Below the pieces are notes generated by a model. The model had not been told where the DNA came from and searched no databases. It was given only the letters and a program-made list of their open reading frames with translations. A program made the translations under genes and the position numbers. A stretch of 16,841 bases of DNA from positions 1-16,841 of the forward strand of contig JAIESC010000166.1 in NCBI GenBank assembly GCA_019746355.1, written 5' to 3'. The DNA comes from Xanthobacteraceae bacterium. Lineage in GTDB: Bacteria > Pseudomonadota > Alphaproteobacteria > Rhizobiales > Xanthobacteraceae. Numbering within the stretch: the first letter of the stretch is position 1; each line of letters starts with the position of its first letter. Below are positions 1-6,837 of this stretch, piece by piece.

Positions 1-728
1 GCCGGCACCGGCGACGCGGAGCCCGCGACGGCGTCATGCGCGTCGCGGAGATCGCCGGCGATCTTCTCGGACTGCATCATGCCGGCGCGCCGGTCGGCGA
101 GCGCGGTTTCCTCGCCGGCTTCGGGCGCAAGCTTGCCCAGCTCGGCCACGGCGTGGCGCAGCCAGTCCGCCTCGCGCGCGGCACGCTCGACATTGGCGCG
201 ATGCCGGGCGACCGCCTCCTCGGCGTCGCGCCGCGCCGCCCAGAGCTGTTCGACCACGGCAGCGTCATCCTCCAGCCGCCCATAGGCGTCGAGCAGATGG
301 CGGTGGGTGGCCGCATCGACCAGCGCGCGGGCGTCGTGCTGGCCGTGGATCTCGACCAGCGCCGCACCCAGCGCCTGCAAGGCCTGCACGCTGACCGGCT
401 GGTCGTTGACGAAGGCCCGCGTGCGGCCGTCGGCAAACTGCACGCGGCGCAGGATCAGCGCCTCGTCGGCGGCAATGTCGCTGTCGGACAGAAGCTTGCG
501 TGCCGGATGCTTCGGCGGCAGCTCGAACATCGCCGTGACCTGGCCCTGCTCCAGGCCCTGGCGCACCAGCGTCGCGTCACCACGCGCGCCGAGCGCCAGC
601 GCAAAAGCATCGAGCAGGATCGACTTGCCCGCGCCGGTCTCGCCGGTCAACACCGAGAGCCCCGACGCGAAGTCGAGGTCGAGCCGGTCGATCAGCACGA
701 TGTCTCGGATCGAAAGCCGGGCGAGCAT
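1..728 (-). CDS. recN: DNA repair protein RecN, N-terminal part (runs off left edge)
   Basis: RecN is an SMC-like ATPase that acts in the cytoplasm in recombinational repair of double-strand breaks. About 242 N-terminal residues are visible; the rest lies beyond position 1. The protein opens MLARLSIRDIVLIDRLDLDF, typical of RecN, and the Walker A loop GETGAGKS is at residues 29-36, followed by SILLDAFALALG. Further on it reads RAFVNDQPVSVQAL and EIHGQHDARALVD, the conserved region before the coiled coil, and then an Ala/Glu/Arg-rich stretch entering the coiled coil. The ATG at 728 is chosen because the family signature begins at once; the SD before it is weak. In related alphaproteobacteria recN directly follows bamD; here it follows an unrelated transporter operon after a 181-nt gap. 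The assignment is secure. Confidence 0.95.
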   Translation of the reverse strand, partial: MLARLSIRDIVLIDRLDLDFASGLSVLTGETGAGKSILLDAFALALGARGDATLVRQGLEQGQVTAMFELPPKHPARKLLSDSDIAADEALILRRVQFADGRTRAFVNDQPVSVQALQALGAALVEIHGQHDARALVDAATHRHLLDAYGRLEDDAAVVEQLWAARRDAEEAVARHRANVERAAREADWLRHAVAELGKLAPEAGEETALADRRAGMMQSEKIAGDLRDAHDAVAGSASPVP

Positions 729-909
729 GCCGCGTCCTTGAAGTTCAGTCCTGATGGACCGCGAATACGGGGCGTTTTAAGAGAATCCGGTGGCGGGCGC
801 CACCATAGCGAATGGCCCGCCGTTGCGGGACAACGAAAACGCCACTGTGGATGGCGTCAACTTTCGCCTGGATATAAACGCAAACGGCCTTCTGTCGGAA
901 GCTCCGGCT
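729..909. other. Structured gap between the FixH-like gene and recN
   Basis: This 181-nt gap holds no convincing gene. It has three short inverted repeats. ACGCCA/TGGCGT lies at 839-857 with a 7-nt loop, CGTTG/CAACG at 821-835 with a 5-nt loop, and GGTGGC/GCCACC at 789-804 with a 4-nt loop. Read leftward, the last is followed by GGATTCTCTT rather than a T run, so it is at best a weak terminator for the transporter operon. A recN promoter must lie here if recN is transcribed independently. TTGACG, the complement of 855-860, is a possible -35 element, but I see no good -10 at normal spacing. Confidence 0.35.
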
Positions 910-1362
910 CTAATGCCGGCGCCGCGCGCGTTCGCCGGGCTTCGGCTCGGTGACCTCGGCGCCCTCGAAGCGCAAAAGCTTGACCACGCGGTCACGCACC
1001 GGCCCCGAAAGATTGAGCTGCAGCGCCCACTCTCCGTGCATGTCGAGCACGAGGCCCACGCGATAAGTTCCCTTCTCCACATCTTCGACGGCCCGGGCCG
1101 GGCGCAAGTGGTGCATCCCCGGCATCGACGGCATGTCGGCCCCGATCGAGAGCGTGACGCCCGTCAGCGGCGCGTTGCTGCGCGCATCGTTCAGCTTGAC
1201 GACGCAATCGTATTGCAGCGGGCCGGCGGCCTGCTTGCAGGTGATCTCGGCTTTGGCCCGTGTCTGCGCATGAGCCGGAACGGATACCACCACCGCCAAC
1301 ACCAAGGTTGCCGCAACTCCCGGCAATACGACTACCGGCTTCATCCTCAGGTGGAAAACCAT
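910..1362 (-). CDS. Small exported FixH/YtkA-like protein
   Basis: This is a 150-residue protein with a Sec-type signal peptide. It has a short basic start (MVFHLRMK), a hydrophobic core at about 9-28, and a likely cleavage after AHA at residue 32. The mature part resembles the FixH/YtkA-like beta-sandwich: two cysteines (42 and 53), a central DMPSMPGMHH motif at about 76-85, then GTYRVGLVLDMHGEWALQL and a basic tail. Family members are poorly characterised periplasmic or membrane-associated proteins, some in copper or cytochrome-oxidase gene sets. The Met/His cluster suggests metal binding, which is inference. ATG 1362 is preferred over TTG 1395 and ATG 1344. AAAGG lies 8 nt upstream of 1362, whereas the GAGG before 1344 touches the start. 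The gene begins 4 nt after livM1 and is probably last in that operon. Confidence 0.65.
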   Translation of the reverse strand: MVFHLRMKPVVVLPGVAATLVLAVVVSVPAHAQTRAKAEITCKQAAGPLQYDCVVKLNDARSNAPLTGVTLSIGADMPSMPGMHHLRPARAVEDVEKGTYRVGLVLDMHGEWALQLNLSGPVRDRVVKLLRFEGAEVTEPKPGERARRRH

Positions 1363-1366
1363 GGGC

Positions 1367-2284
1367 TCAGCCTTTCGCTTTTCGCGCGTCCGCAACCCTG
1401 CGCCACGCAGCGCCGATGCGATGAACCAGAGTTTCGTCGAGCAATCCGCGCGGCCGGACGATCAGGAGCAGCGCCACAAGCCCGCCGAAAATAATCATAC
1501 GGTAGCCCGACAGCGCCCGGATCGACTCAAGAAGGCCGATGTCGATCAGCACGCCAAGGATCGGCCCAAGCGCGGTGCCAAGCCCGCCGATCAGGCCATA
1601 GGCCAGGCCATGAACGCCGAGCATCACGTCAAAAACGCGCGGCTCGATATAGGTCGTCAGATGCGCATAGAGGCCGCCCCCCAAGCCGGCGAGCGCGCCT
1701 GCGATGGCCGCCGCAAGGACCCGGTGGCGCGCAACCGCAATCCCCTGCAGCGCGGCGAGCGTCTCGTCGGCGCCGATCATGCGGAACGTCACGCCAAGGC
1801 GCGAGCGTTCGAGCAGCATGAAGCCGATCAGGGTTACCGCCAGCAATGCGTAGATGATCAGCATGAACTCCACGCCGCTGATGTCGTTTTCGAAAATATA
1901 GCGGATGTTGCGGAAGCCGGCCGCGCCGTCGGGGCCGATCGTGTCGCCATCGACCTCCTTCCGGTAGCGGAACATCTCGAACAGGATGCGGACCATCTCC
2001 GCAAAGGCGAGCGTCGCAACGGCAAAATAAATGCCGTGCAGCCGCAAGGTCGGCAGCCCGACCAGTGCGGCCGCCAGTGCCCCCGCCAAGGCGCCGAAGC
2101 CGAGCGCGAGAACGAGCGTCCAGCCCCACATCGCGGTCGCGATCCCCGCGGCATAGGCGCCAATCGCGAAGAAGGCCTGCTGGCCGAACGAAATCTCCCC
2201 GGTGAGCAGGAGCAGATAGGCGGAGAGCGCGACGAACGAGATCACGCCGATATTGGAGAAGACGCCGACGAGATAATCGTCCAT
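1367..2284 (-). CDS. Branched-chain amino acid-type ABC permease, LivM family (second copy)
   Basis: Inner-membrane permease subunit of a HAAT-family importer, 305 residues with about eight to ten hydrophobic segments. The LivM signature is clear: ALSAYLLLLTGEISFGQQAF at the N-terminus, then GLPTLRLHGIYFAVATLAFAE in the middle. A cytoplasmic loop with IGADETLAALQGIAVARHR, the region that docks on the ATPase, follows, and the end is IVRPRGLLDE. The start is ATG 2284, with AGGGGA about 10 nt upstream; an open frame continues upstream but is only another frame of livH1. It lies 5 nt after livH1 and 4 nt before the FixH-like gene, so the three are probably co-transcribed. It is clearly diverged from the LivM at 4936-5847, so the pair is not a recent duplication. 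The substrate is unknown. Confidence 0.9.
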   Translation of the reverse strand: MDDYLVGVFSNIGVISFVALSAYLLLLTGEISFGQQAFFAIGAYAAGIATAMWGWTLVLALGFGALAGALAAALVGLPTLRLHGIYFAVATLAFAEMVRILFEMFRYRKEVDGDTIGPDGAAGFRNIRYIFENDISGVEFMLIIYALLAVTLIGFMLLERSRLGVTFRMIGADETLAALQGIAVARHRVLAAAIAGALAGLGGGLYAHLTTYIEPRVFDVMLGVHGLAYGLIGGLGTALGPILGVLIDIGLLESIRALSGYRMIIFGGLVALLLIVRPRGLLDETLVHRIGAAWRRVADARKAKG

Positions 2285-2289
2285 CGCGT

Positions 2290-3186
2290 TCAAGTCCCCT
2301 GCGGCGCCGCGGTTTCCACCGCCGGCACCTCGCCAAGCATGCCGCCCGGCCGCACGATCAGAAAGGCGAACAGCACGAGATAGGCCACGAGGTCGCGGAT
2401 ATGCGGGCCGAAATACCACTGGCTGTGCGCTTCCACGACGCCGAGCAGCAATCCGCCGAGCACCGCGCCCGGGATCGATCCAAGCCCGCCGATCATCATC
2501 GCGATCAGGCCTTTCAGTGTCGCCCACATGCCGAACATCGGCGTGACCTGCTGGTCGACGGCCAGCACGAGGAAGCCGCCGGCGCCACCGATCGCCGAAG
2601 CCAGCATGAAGGCAAGCAGCAGCGCACGCCGCACGTCGATACCGACCAGATGCGCGGCGGTCGGATTGCCGATGATCGCCCGCAGGCCGAGCCCGAAACG
2701 GGTGCGGTAGAGCGCGAAATGGACCACCGCGGCAAGCGCGAGCGCGCAAACCAGCAGGATCAAGTGATCGACACGCAGCATGATCCCCCCGACCTCGAGC
2801 GGCATCGCGGTCGAGAGCGGCGGGAACGGATAGGTGTGGCGCGGCAGGACAAGCACGGCCGCCTGTTCGAGCTGCATCCAGATCGCAAAGCTCGATACCA
2901 TGGAGGCGATCCCCGCCCCCGCCTTCATCGGCGCGAAGCAAAGCCGCTCCACGTAAACGCCGGCAAGGATGGAGCCCACGATCACGGTGCCCGCGACGGC
3001 GAGCGGACCGGCGCCCTGCTGGAGGTGCAGCATCGTCCCGAGATAGGCGCCGATCATGATCGAGGGGCCGTAGGACAGATTGAGTCTTCGCATCACGCCG
3101 AAGATCAGCGTGAAGCCGAGCGCCAGCAGGCCGTAGGACGACCCGATCATCAGCCCGTCGGCAGTGTTCTGCAGAAGGTCGCTCAT
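2290..3186 (-). CDS. Branched-chain amino acid-type ABC permease, LivH family (second copy)
   Basis: Inner-membrane permease of the LivH family, 298 residues, normal length. The N-terminus reads GSSYGLLALGFTLIFGVMRR and NLSYGPSIMIGAYLGTML. The C-terminal half carries TRFGLGLRAIIGNPTAAHLV and GLIAMMIGGLGSIPGAVLGG, the ATPase-contact region of the family, and ends near FLIVRPGGMLGE. ATG 3186 is chosen over an upstream TTG/GTG-type start at 3225 because AGGGG sits just before it, the family begins here, and the extra residues would be encoded inside an inverted repeat. It is separated from livF by a 277-nt hairpin-rich gap, so it may be read through from the upstream liv genes or start its own transcript. 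With the next gene it forms a second permease pair. Confidence 0.9.
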   Translation of the reverse strand: MSDLLQNTADGLMIGSSYGLLALGFTLIFGVMRRLNLSYGPSIMIGAYLGTMLHLQQGAGPLAVAGTVIVGSILAGVYVERLCFAPMKAGAGIASMVSSFAIWMQLEQAAVLVLPRHTYPFPPLSTAMPLEVGGIMLRVDHLILLVCALALAAVVHFALYRTRFGLGLRAIIGNPTAAHLVGIDVRRALLLAFMLASAIGGAGGFLVLAVDQQVTPMFGMWATLKGLIAMMIGGLGSIPGAVLGGLLLGVVEAHSQWYFGPHIRDLVAYLVLFAFLIVRPGGMLGEVPAVETAAPQGT

Positions 3187-3208
3187 CGGCCCCTGCCGCT
3201 GGTGTCCC

Positions 3209-3456
3209 GGACCCGAAGTTCGCACAATTGTTCAGCATACGTCTTTGCGAACTTCGGGTCCAAAAGGAACACTGGAATCACAGGCTTGCCAGCCGCGCCG
3301 CCGAGTGGCGCGAAGCGACACAAGGAGCCGGCGCCGCCGCTACAAAAGTGCCCGCGCTGGCCGCTCGCCTCGCTCGCCAGCGCGGGGTGTCGCTTGGTTC
3401 GGAAGTTCGCTTCGGTGCAAGCTGAGAATTCAAGCGAACGTCCGAACCGCGACACC
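3209..3456. repeat. Hairpin-rich intergenic element between livF and livH1
   Basis: The gap contains three consecutive inverted repeats. Arms 3209-3224 and 3246-3261 are perfect 16-nt complements (GGACCCGAAGTTCGCA) around a 21-nt loop. Arms 3351-3360 and 3377-3386 are perfect 10-nt complements (CCCGCGCTGG) around 16 nt. Arms 3386-3412 and 3432-3456 match over about 25 nt, with one 2-nt bulge and one mismatch, around a 19-nt loop. The first and third pairs share the core GAAGTTCGC, so that core occurs four times, twice in each orientation and once with one mismatch. None is followed by a T run on the minus strand. This looks like a composite palindromic intergenic repeat of the BIME kind rather than a simple terminator. 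Membership of a dispersed family is an inference. An open minus-strand frame crosses it, but I do not regard it as a gene. Confidence 0.7.
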
Positions 3457-3463
3457 AGCCCGG

Positions 3464-4183
3464 TCAGCCCGCCGCGCGGCGCGCGCCGAGATAGGCGCGC
3501 TGAATCACTTCGTCTTCGGCCAGTTGGCCCGGCGTTCCCTTGAAGGTGATACGGCCCTGCTCCATCAGGAAAAACTGGTGCGCCACCTGCAGCGCCATGT
3601 GCGCATTCTGCTCGACCAGGAAGATCGTGGTCCCATCGCGGTTGAGCTCGGCGATGATGCGGTAGATTTCCGCAACGATCATCGGCGCAAGGCCGAGCGA
3701 CGGCTCGTCCATCAGGAGAACGCGCGGCCGCGACATCAGCGCGCGGGCGACCGCAAGCATCTGCTGCTCGCCGCCCGACAACGTTCCGGCGAGCTGCTCG
3801 CGCCGCTCCTGCAGGCGCGGAAAGCGGGCGTACATGCGTTCGACGTCGGCCTCGATCCCGGCTCTGTCGTTCCGCTGATAGGCGCCGGCATAGAGATTTT
3901 CCCGCACGCTCATCTGCGGGAAGACGAGCCGATTTTCCGGCACGAGCGCGACACCCTTGGCGACGATCTTCGCTGGCGAGAGCCCGACGAGCTCCTCGCC
4001 CTCAAGCCGGATCGAGCCCCGCCGGGGCTTGAGAATCGCGGCAATCGACATCATCAGCGTGGTCTTGCCGGCCCCGTTCGGTCCGAGCAGACAGGTGATG
4101 CGGCCCTTCTCGACGCCGAGCGACACGCCCTTCAGCGCTTCGATCTTGCCGTAAGCGGTGACGAGATCGGCGATTTCGAGCAT
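3464..4183 (-). CDS. livF: ABC transporter ATP-binding protein, LivF family
   Basis: Cytoplasmic ATPase subunit of a branched-chain amino acid-type importer, 239 residues, the usual LivF length. Walker A is GPNGAGKTT at residues 34-42. The Q-loop region reads VPENRLVFPQMSVRENL, the ABC signature is LSGGEQQMLAVARALM, Walker B is RVLLMDEPSLGLAP, and the H-loop region is FLVEQNAHMAL. All catalytic motifs are intact. ATG 4183 is chosen because MLEIADLVTAYG is the family N-terminus and GAGGAG lies 6 nt upstream; a longer in-frame extension into livG is not needed. It starts 10 nt after the livG stop and is the last gene before the hairpin-rich gap. With LivG it should power both permease pairs, as no other ATPase is present. 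Confidence 0.93.
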   Translation of the reverse strand: MLEIADLVTAYGKIEALKGVSLGVEKGRITCLLGPNGAGKTTLMMSIAAILKPRRGSIRLEGEELVGLSPAKIVAKGVALVPENRLVFPQMSVRENLYAGAYQRNDRAGIEADVERMYARFPRLQERREQLAGTLSGGEQQMLAVARALMSRPRVLLMDEPSLGLAPMIVAEIYRIIAELNRDGTTIFLVEQNAHMALQVAHQFFLMEQGRITFKGTPGQLAEDEVIQRAYLGARRAAG

Positions 4184-4193
4184 CGTCCGCTCC

Positions 4194-4943
4194 TCAGGCC
4201 GCCGCCGAGGTGCCGAGATAGGCCTCGCGCACCAGCGGGTTGACCTGCACTTCGGCCGGCGAGCCTTCGGCGATCTTCTGGCCGAAATTGAGCACCGCAA
4301 CCCGGTTCGCAATCGACATGACGAGCTCGACGTGATGCTCGATCAACAGGATCGCCATGCCGGCGTCGCGAAGCTTGCGGATGCGTGTGTCGAGTTGCTC
4401 GATCTCCTCGGCATTCATGCCGGCCGCAGGCTCGTCCAGCAGCAGCAGCGCGGGCTTGGCGGCGAAGGCGCGGGCGAATTCAAGGCGCCGCTGCTCGCCG
4501 AAGGCAAGGTTGCCGGCAAGCTCGTCGCGCTTGTGGGCGAGATCGAAGAATTCCAGCACCGCGCCGGCCTCCTCGCGCGCGCTCCTGCCGCCGCCGAACC
4601 AGCGCTTCAACGGGTTTCCCCGCCGCTGCCCGGTCGAATTCTGCGCCACCCACAGATTCTGCCAGACGGTCAATTGCCCAAACAGCCGGATATTCTGGAA
4701 GGTGCGCGCTATGCCGAGCGAAACGCGCTCGTGCGGCGGCAGGCTCGAGATATCCTGGCCTTTGAAGACGACGCGGCCGGCGGTGAGCGGGAACAGACCG
4801 CAGATCAGGTTCACCATGGTGCTCTTGCCGGAGCCGTTCGGTCCGATCAGGCCAAGCACTTCGCCCGCGCTGACGTTCAGGCCGACGCCGTCGACCGCGC
4901 GCACGCCGCCGAAATGCTTGGTGAGATTGTCGAGCTCAAGCAC
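4194..4943 (-). CDS. livG: ABC transporter ATP-binding protein, LivG family (GTG start)
   Basis: Cytoplasmic ATPase that pairs with LivF, 249 residues. Walker A is GPNGSGKST at residues 34-42, followed by the Q-loop region ARTFQNIRLFGQLTVWQNL. The signature is the LivG-type variant LAFGEQRRLEFARA, Walker B is ALLLLDEPAAGM, and the H-loop region is LLIEHHVELVM. The insert with GNPLKRWFGGGRSAREE is usual for LivG. The gene begins with GTG at 4943, supported by a strong AAAGGAGG 6 nt upstream and by the family start LELDNLTKHFGG. Its first 8 nt overlap the end of the LivM gene at 4936-5847, which implies translational coupling. The substrate of the whole importer is not decided by the ATPase. 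Confidence 0.93.
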   Translation of the reverse strand: MLELDNLTKHFGGVRAVDGVGLNVSAGEVLGLIGPNGSGKSTMVNLICGLFPLTAGRVVFKGQDISSLPPHERVSLGIARTFQNIRLFGQLTVWQNLWVAQNSTGQRRGNPLKRWFGGGRSAREEAGAVLEFFDLAHKRDELAGNLAFGEQRRLEFARAFAAKPALLLLDEPAAGMNAEEIEQLDTRIRKLRDAGMAILLIEHHVELVMSIANRVAVLNFGQKIAEGSPAEVQVNPLVREAYLGTSAAA

Positions 4944-5847
4944 CGGCCGCCTCCTTTCGCGACGAGAACAGCCGCTTCAGCGCGCGCACCGTCCCCGCAT
5001 CGAGAAGCCCGCGCGGGCGCACGTTCATGGCGAGCACGATCAGACCGCCGAACAGGAGATTGCGCCAGTCGCCCATGAAACGCAGCCCCTCAATCAGGAA
5101 GCCCTGGATGAAGACCACCGCGATCAGCGTCCCGAACACCGTCGAAAGCCCGCCCAGGATCGGATAGGCGATTGCGAAGGTCGCGAGCACGACGCCAAAC
5201 TGCACATGTTCGATGTGGGTCGTGTAATGCGCGAAAATGCCGCCGCCGATACCTGCGATTACGCCGCCGATGGTCATAGCCGACACCTTCACCGCGGTGA
5301 TGTTGATGCCGACGCTCTGCGCCGCCAACTCGTCCTCGCCGACCGCACGCAGGACCGCGCCCGCGCGCGAGCGATCGAGCCACCATAAGGCGGCCATGAC
5401 CAGCGCCACCACGACCCAGATGAAGATGACGACGTCGAGCGTGCTCCAGCCGTTCTCGGGGAAATAGCGGATCTGCCGGAAGCCCTCCCCGCCATGCGGT
5501 CCAATCTTCAGGTTTCCGGCCTGGATCTGGTAGGTGAAGTTGAAGAAGAACAGCCGCACCGCCTCGCCGAAAGCCACGGTCGCGACCACCAGCATCAGCC
5601 CCTTCACGCGGAGCGCCGGAAACCCGACCGCGCAAGCGATGGCACCGGAGGCGATTGCGGCAACCAGCAGCGACGGCACCAGCGCCCAGCCCGCCAGCAC
5701 GGTCAGCATGCCCGCGACATAGGCGCCGACTGCAAAGAAGCCGGCCTGCGCGAGGCTCACCTGCCCGGTCTGCAACACGCAATAGGCCGAGAGCCCAAGC
5801 AGGGTATGCACCCCGATGATCTGCGCGAGCCCGAGATAGAAATCCAT
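4936..5847 (-). CDS. livM: Branched-chain amino acid-type ABC permease, LivM family (first copy)
   Basis: Inner-membrane permease, 303 residues. LivM features in order are GLSAYCVLQTGQVSLAQAGF, GFPALRLKGLMLVVATVAFGE as VGFPALRVKGLMLVVATVAF, and the coupling loop AVGEDELAAQSVGINITAVK. These are followed by GGVIAGIGGGIFAHYTTHIE, ILGGLSTVFGTLIAVVF and MNVRPRGLLDAG. ATG 5847 is preceded by GAGGGAGG 6 nt away. It lies 12 nt after livH and overlaps livG by 8 nt, so SBP-livH-livM-livG-livF form one compact operon. It belongs to the permease pair nearest the binding protein and is most likely the main partner of that protein. Function as a HAAT permease is sure; the solute could be a branched-chain amino acid, amide or organic acid. 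Confidence 0.92.
   Translation of the reverse strand: MDFYLGLAQIIGVHTLLGLSAYCVLQTGQVSLAQAGFFAVGAYVAGMLTVLAGWALVPSLLVAAIASGAIACAVGFPALRVKGLMLVVATVAFGEAVRLFFFNFTYQIQAGNLKIGPHGGEGFRQIRYFPENGWSTLDVVIFIWVVVALVMAALWWLDRSRAGAVLRAVGEDELAAQSVGINITAVKVSAMTIGGVIAGIGGGIFAHYTTHIEHVQFGVVLATFAIAYPILGGLSTVFGTLIAVVFIQGFLIEGLRFMGDWRNLLFGGLIVLAMNVRPRGLLDAGTVRALKRLFSSRKEAAGA
4950..4957 (-). promoter_or_regulatory. Shine-Dalgarno deciding the livG GTG start
   Basis: AAAGGAGG on the minus strand lies 6 nt before GTG 4943, inside the last codons of livM. It is the strongest SD in the transporter operon and fixes the non-ATG start. Confidence 0.75.
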
Positions 5848-5859
5848 CCGCGCCCTCCC

Positions 5860-6750
5860 TCAGTCGCGCCCGGCCGGCGCTGAGAACAGGCCGCCCGGCC
5901 TGAACACGAGGAAAGCGAACAGCAGAAGCATGATGTAAAGGTCGCGCTCGGATACGCCGCGGAAGAACTGGAAGAAATTCTCCAGGCCGCCGACGATCAG
6001 CCCGGCGATGATTGCGCCGGGGATGCTGCCGAGCCCGCCGATCACCGTGACGATCAGGCCCTTCACCGTGAGCGGAAGCGACAGCAGCGGCGACAGCATG
6101 CCGATCGCGGCGCCGAGCATCGCACCGGCAATGCCGCCGACCACGCCGGTGATGACGAAGGTCAGAAAATTCACCTGGGTGATGCCGATGCCGCACAGCT
6201 CCGACGCCACCGGCTGCTGCGAGACCGCGCGCGTCGCAAGGCCTAGCCTCGTGCGGTAAAGCAGGAACAACAGCACCGCCATGCAGAGACAGCCGAGCAG
6301 GAACACGAAAACCAGGTCGCCGCGGATGTTGAACGCGCCGGCGCGGATGATCACGTCGGAAAACAGCGCCGGATAGTTCAGCGGCACGCCGTCGGTGGCG
6401 TGCACGACGATCTCGTCGATCAGGAGCAGGAGCCCGACCGTCGACATCAGGGTCGCCAGTGGGTTGGCGAGCGGGATGAACTTGAACCCGACGATGTAGA
6501 CGAGCGCACCGATCCCCCCGCCGGCGATCGCCGCCAGAACGAACACAACGATGGCGGGTGCCTTGAACGCGGCCAGCACCAGCAGGCTTGCGTAAGCCGC
6601 CCCGATCGAGGCTGCGGCGTAGGACAGGTTGATCTTGTGCATCACGCCGAACACCAGCGTGAAGCCGATGCCGAGCAACGCGTAGGTCGCTCCGAACAGC
6701 ACGCCATCAACCACCGCCTGAACGGCGTCGATCAGATCGAGATAATCCAC
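5860..6750 (-). CDS. livH: Branched-chain amino acid-type ABC permease, LivH family (first copy, GTG start)
   Basis: Inner-membrane permease, 296 residues. It shows LivH features: GATYALLGIGFTLVFGVMHK, NLSYAAASIGAAYASLL, TRLGLATRAVSQQPVASEL, GLIVTVIGGLGSIPGAIIAG and FLVFRPGGLFSAPAG. The start is GTG 6750; only a weak GGA about 8 nt upstream supports it, but no better start precedes the first membrane segment. The gene is 87 nt downstream of the binding-protein gene, with a hairpin between, and 12 nt upstream of livM. It is only moderately similar to the LivH at 2290-3186 by eye, so the two permease pairs look like old paralogues. The solute is unknown. Confidence 0.9.
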   Translation of the reverse strand: MDYLDLIDAVQAVVDGVLFGATYALLGIGFTLVFGVMHKINLSYAAASIGAAYASLLVLAAFKAPAIVVFVLAAIAGGGIGALVYIVGFKFIPLANPLATLMSTVGLLLLIDEIVVHATDGVPLNYPALFSDVIIRAGAFNIRGDLVFVFLLGCLCMAVLLFLLYRTRLGLATRAVSQQPVASELCGIGITQVNFLTFVITGVVGGIAGAMLGAAIGMLSPLLSLPLTVKGLIVTVIGGLGSIPGAIIAGLIVGGLENFFQFFRGVSERDLYIMLLLFAFLVFRPGGLFSAPAGRD

Positions 6751-6792
6751 GGCGTTGTCCGGAAGCGGAGGGAACGGGGTCCGGGTCGAACC

Positions 6793-6817
6793 GCGGCGGG
6801 CCGTAACGGTCCGCCGC
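6793..6817 (-). promoter_or_regulatory. Intercistronic hairpin between the binding-protein gene and livH
   Basis: GCGGCGG and CCG at 6793-6803 pair with CGG and CCGCCGC at 6807-6817 around a 3-nt loop, with one mismatch in the stem. There is no T run after it. In ABC operons such a hairpin after the binding-protein gene often protects that part of the mRNA or lowers downstream expression, giving more binding protein than permease; that role here is inferred. Confidence 0.45.
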
Positions 6818-6837
6818 CATGGAATGCACGGCCGGCG

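Noticed and set aside
36..953. A 305-codon plus-strand frame opposite recN
   Set aside because: recN is unmistakable on the other strand; the plus frame has no recognisable features.
1367..3238. A single 623-residue minus-strand frame suggesting a fused permease
   Set aside because: Only its last 305 residues are LivM. The upstream part is an out-of-frame reading of livH1, which has its own start, stop and SD; there is no fusion.
3183..3455. A 90-codon minus-strand frame across the hairpin element
   Set aside because: It is read almost entirely from inverted repeats, has no recognisable domain and no SD. Frames like this are often annotated on repeats.
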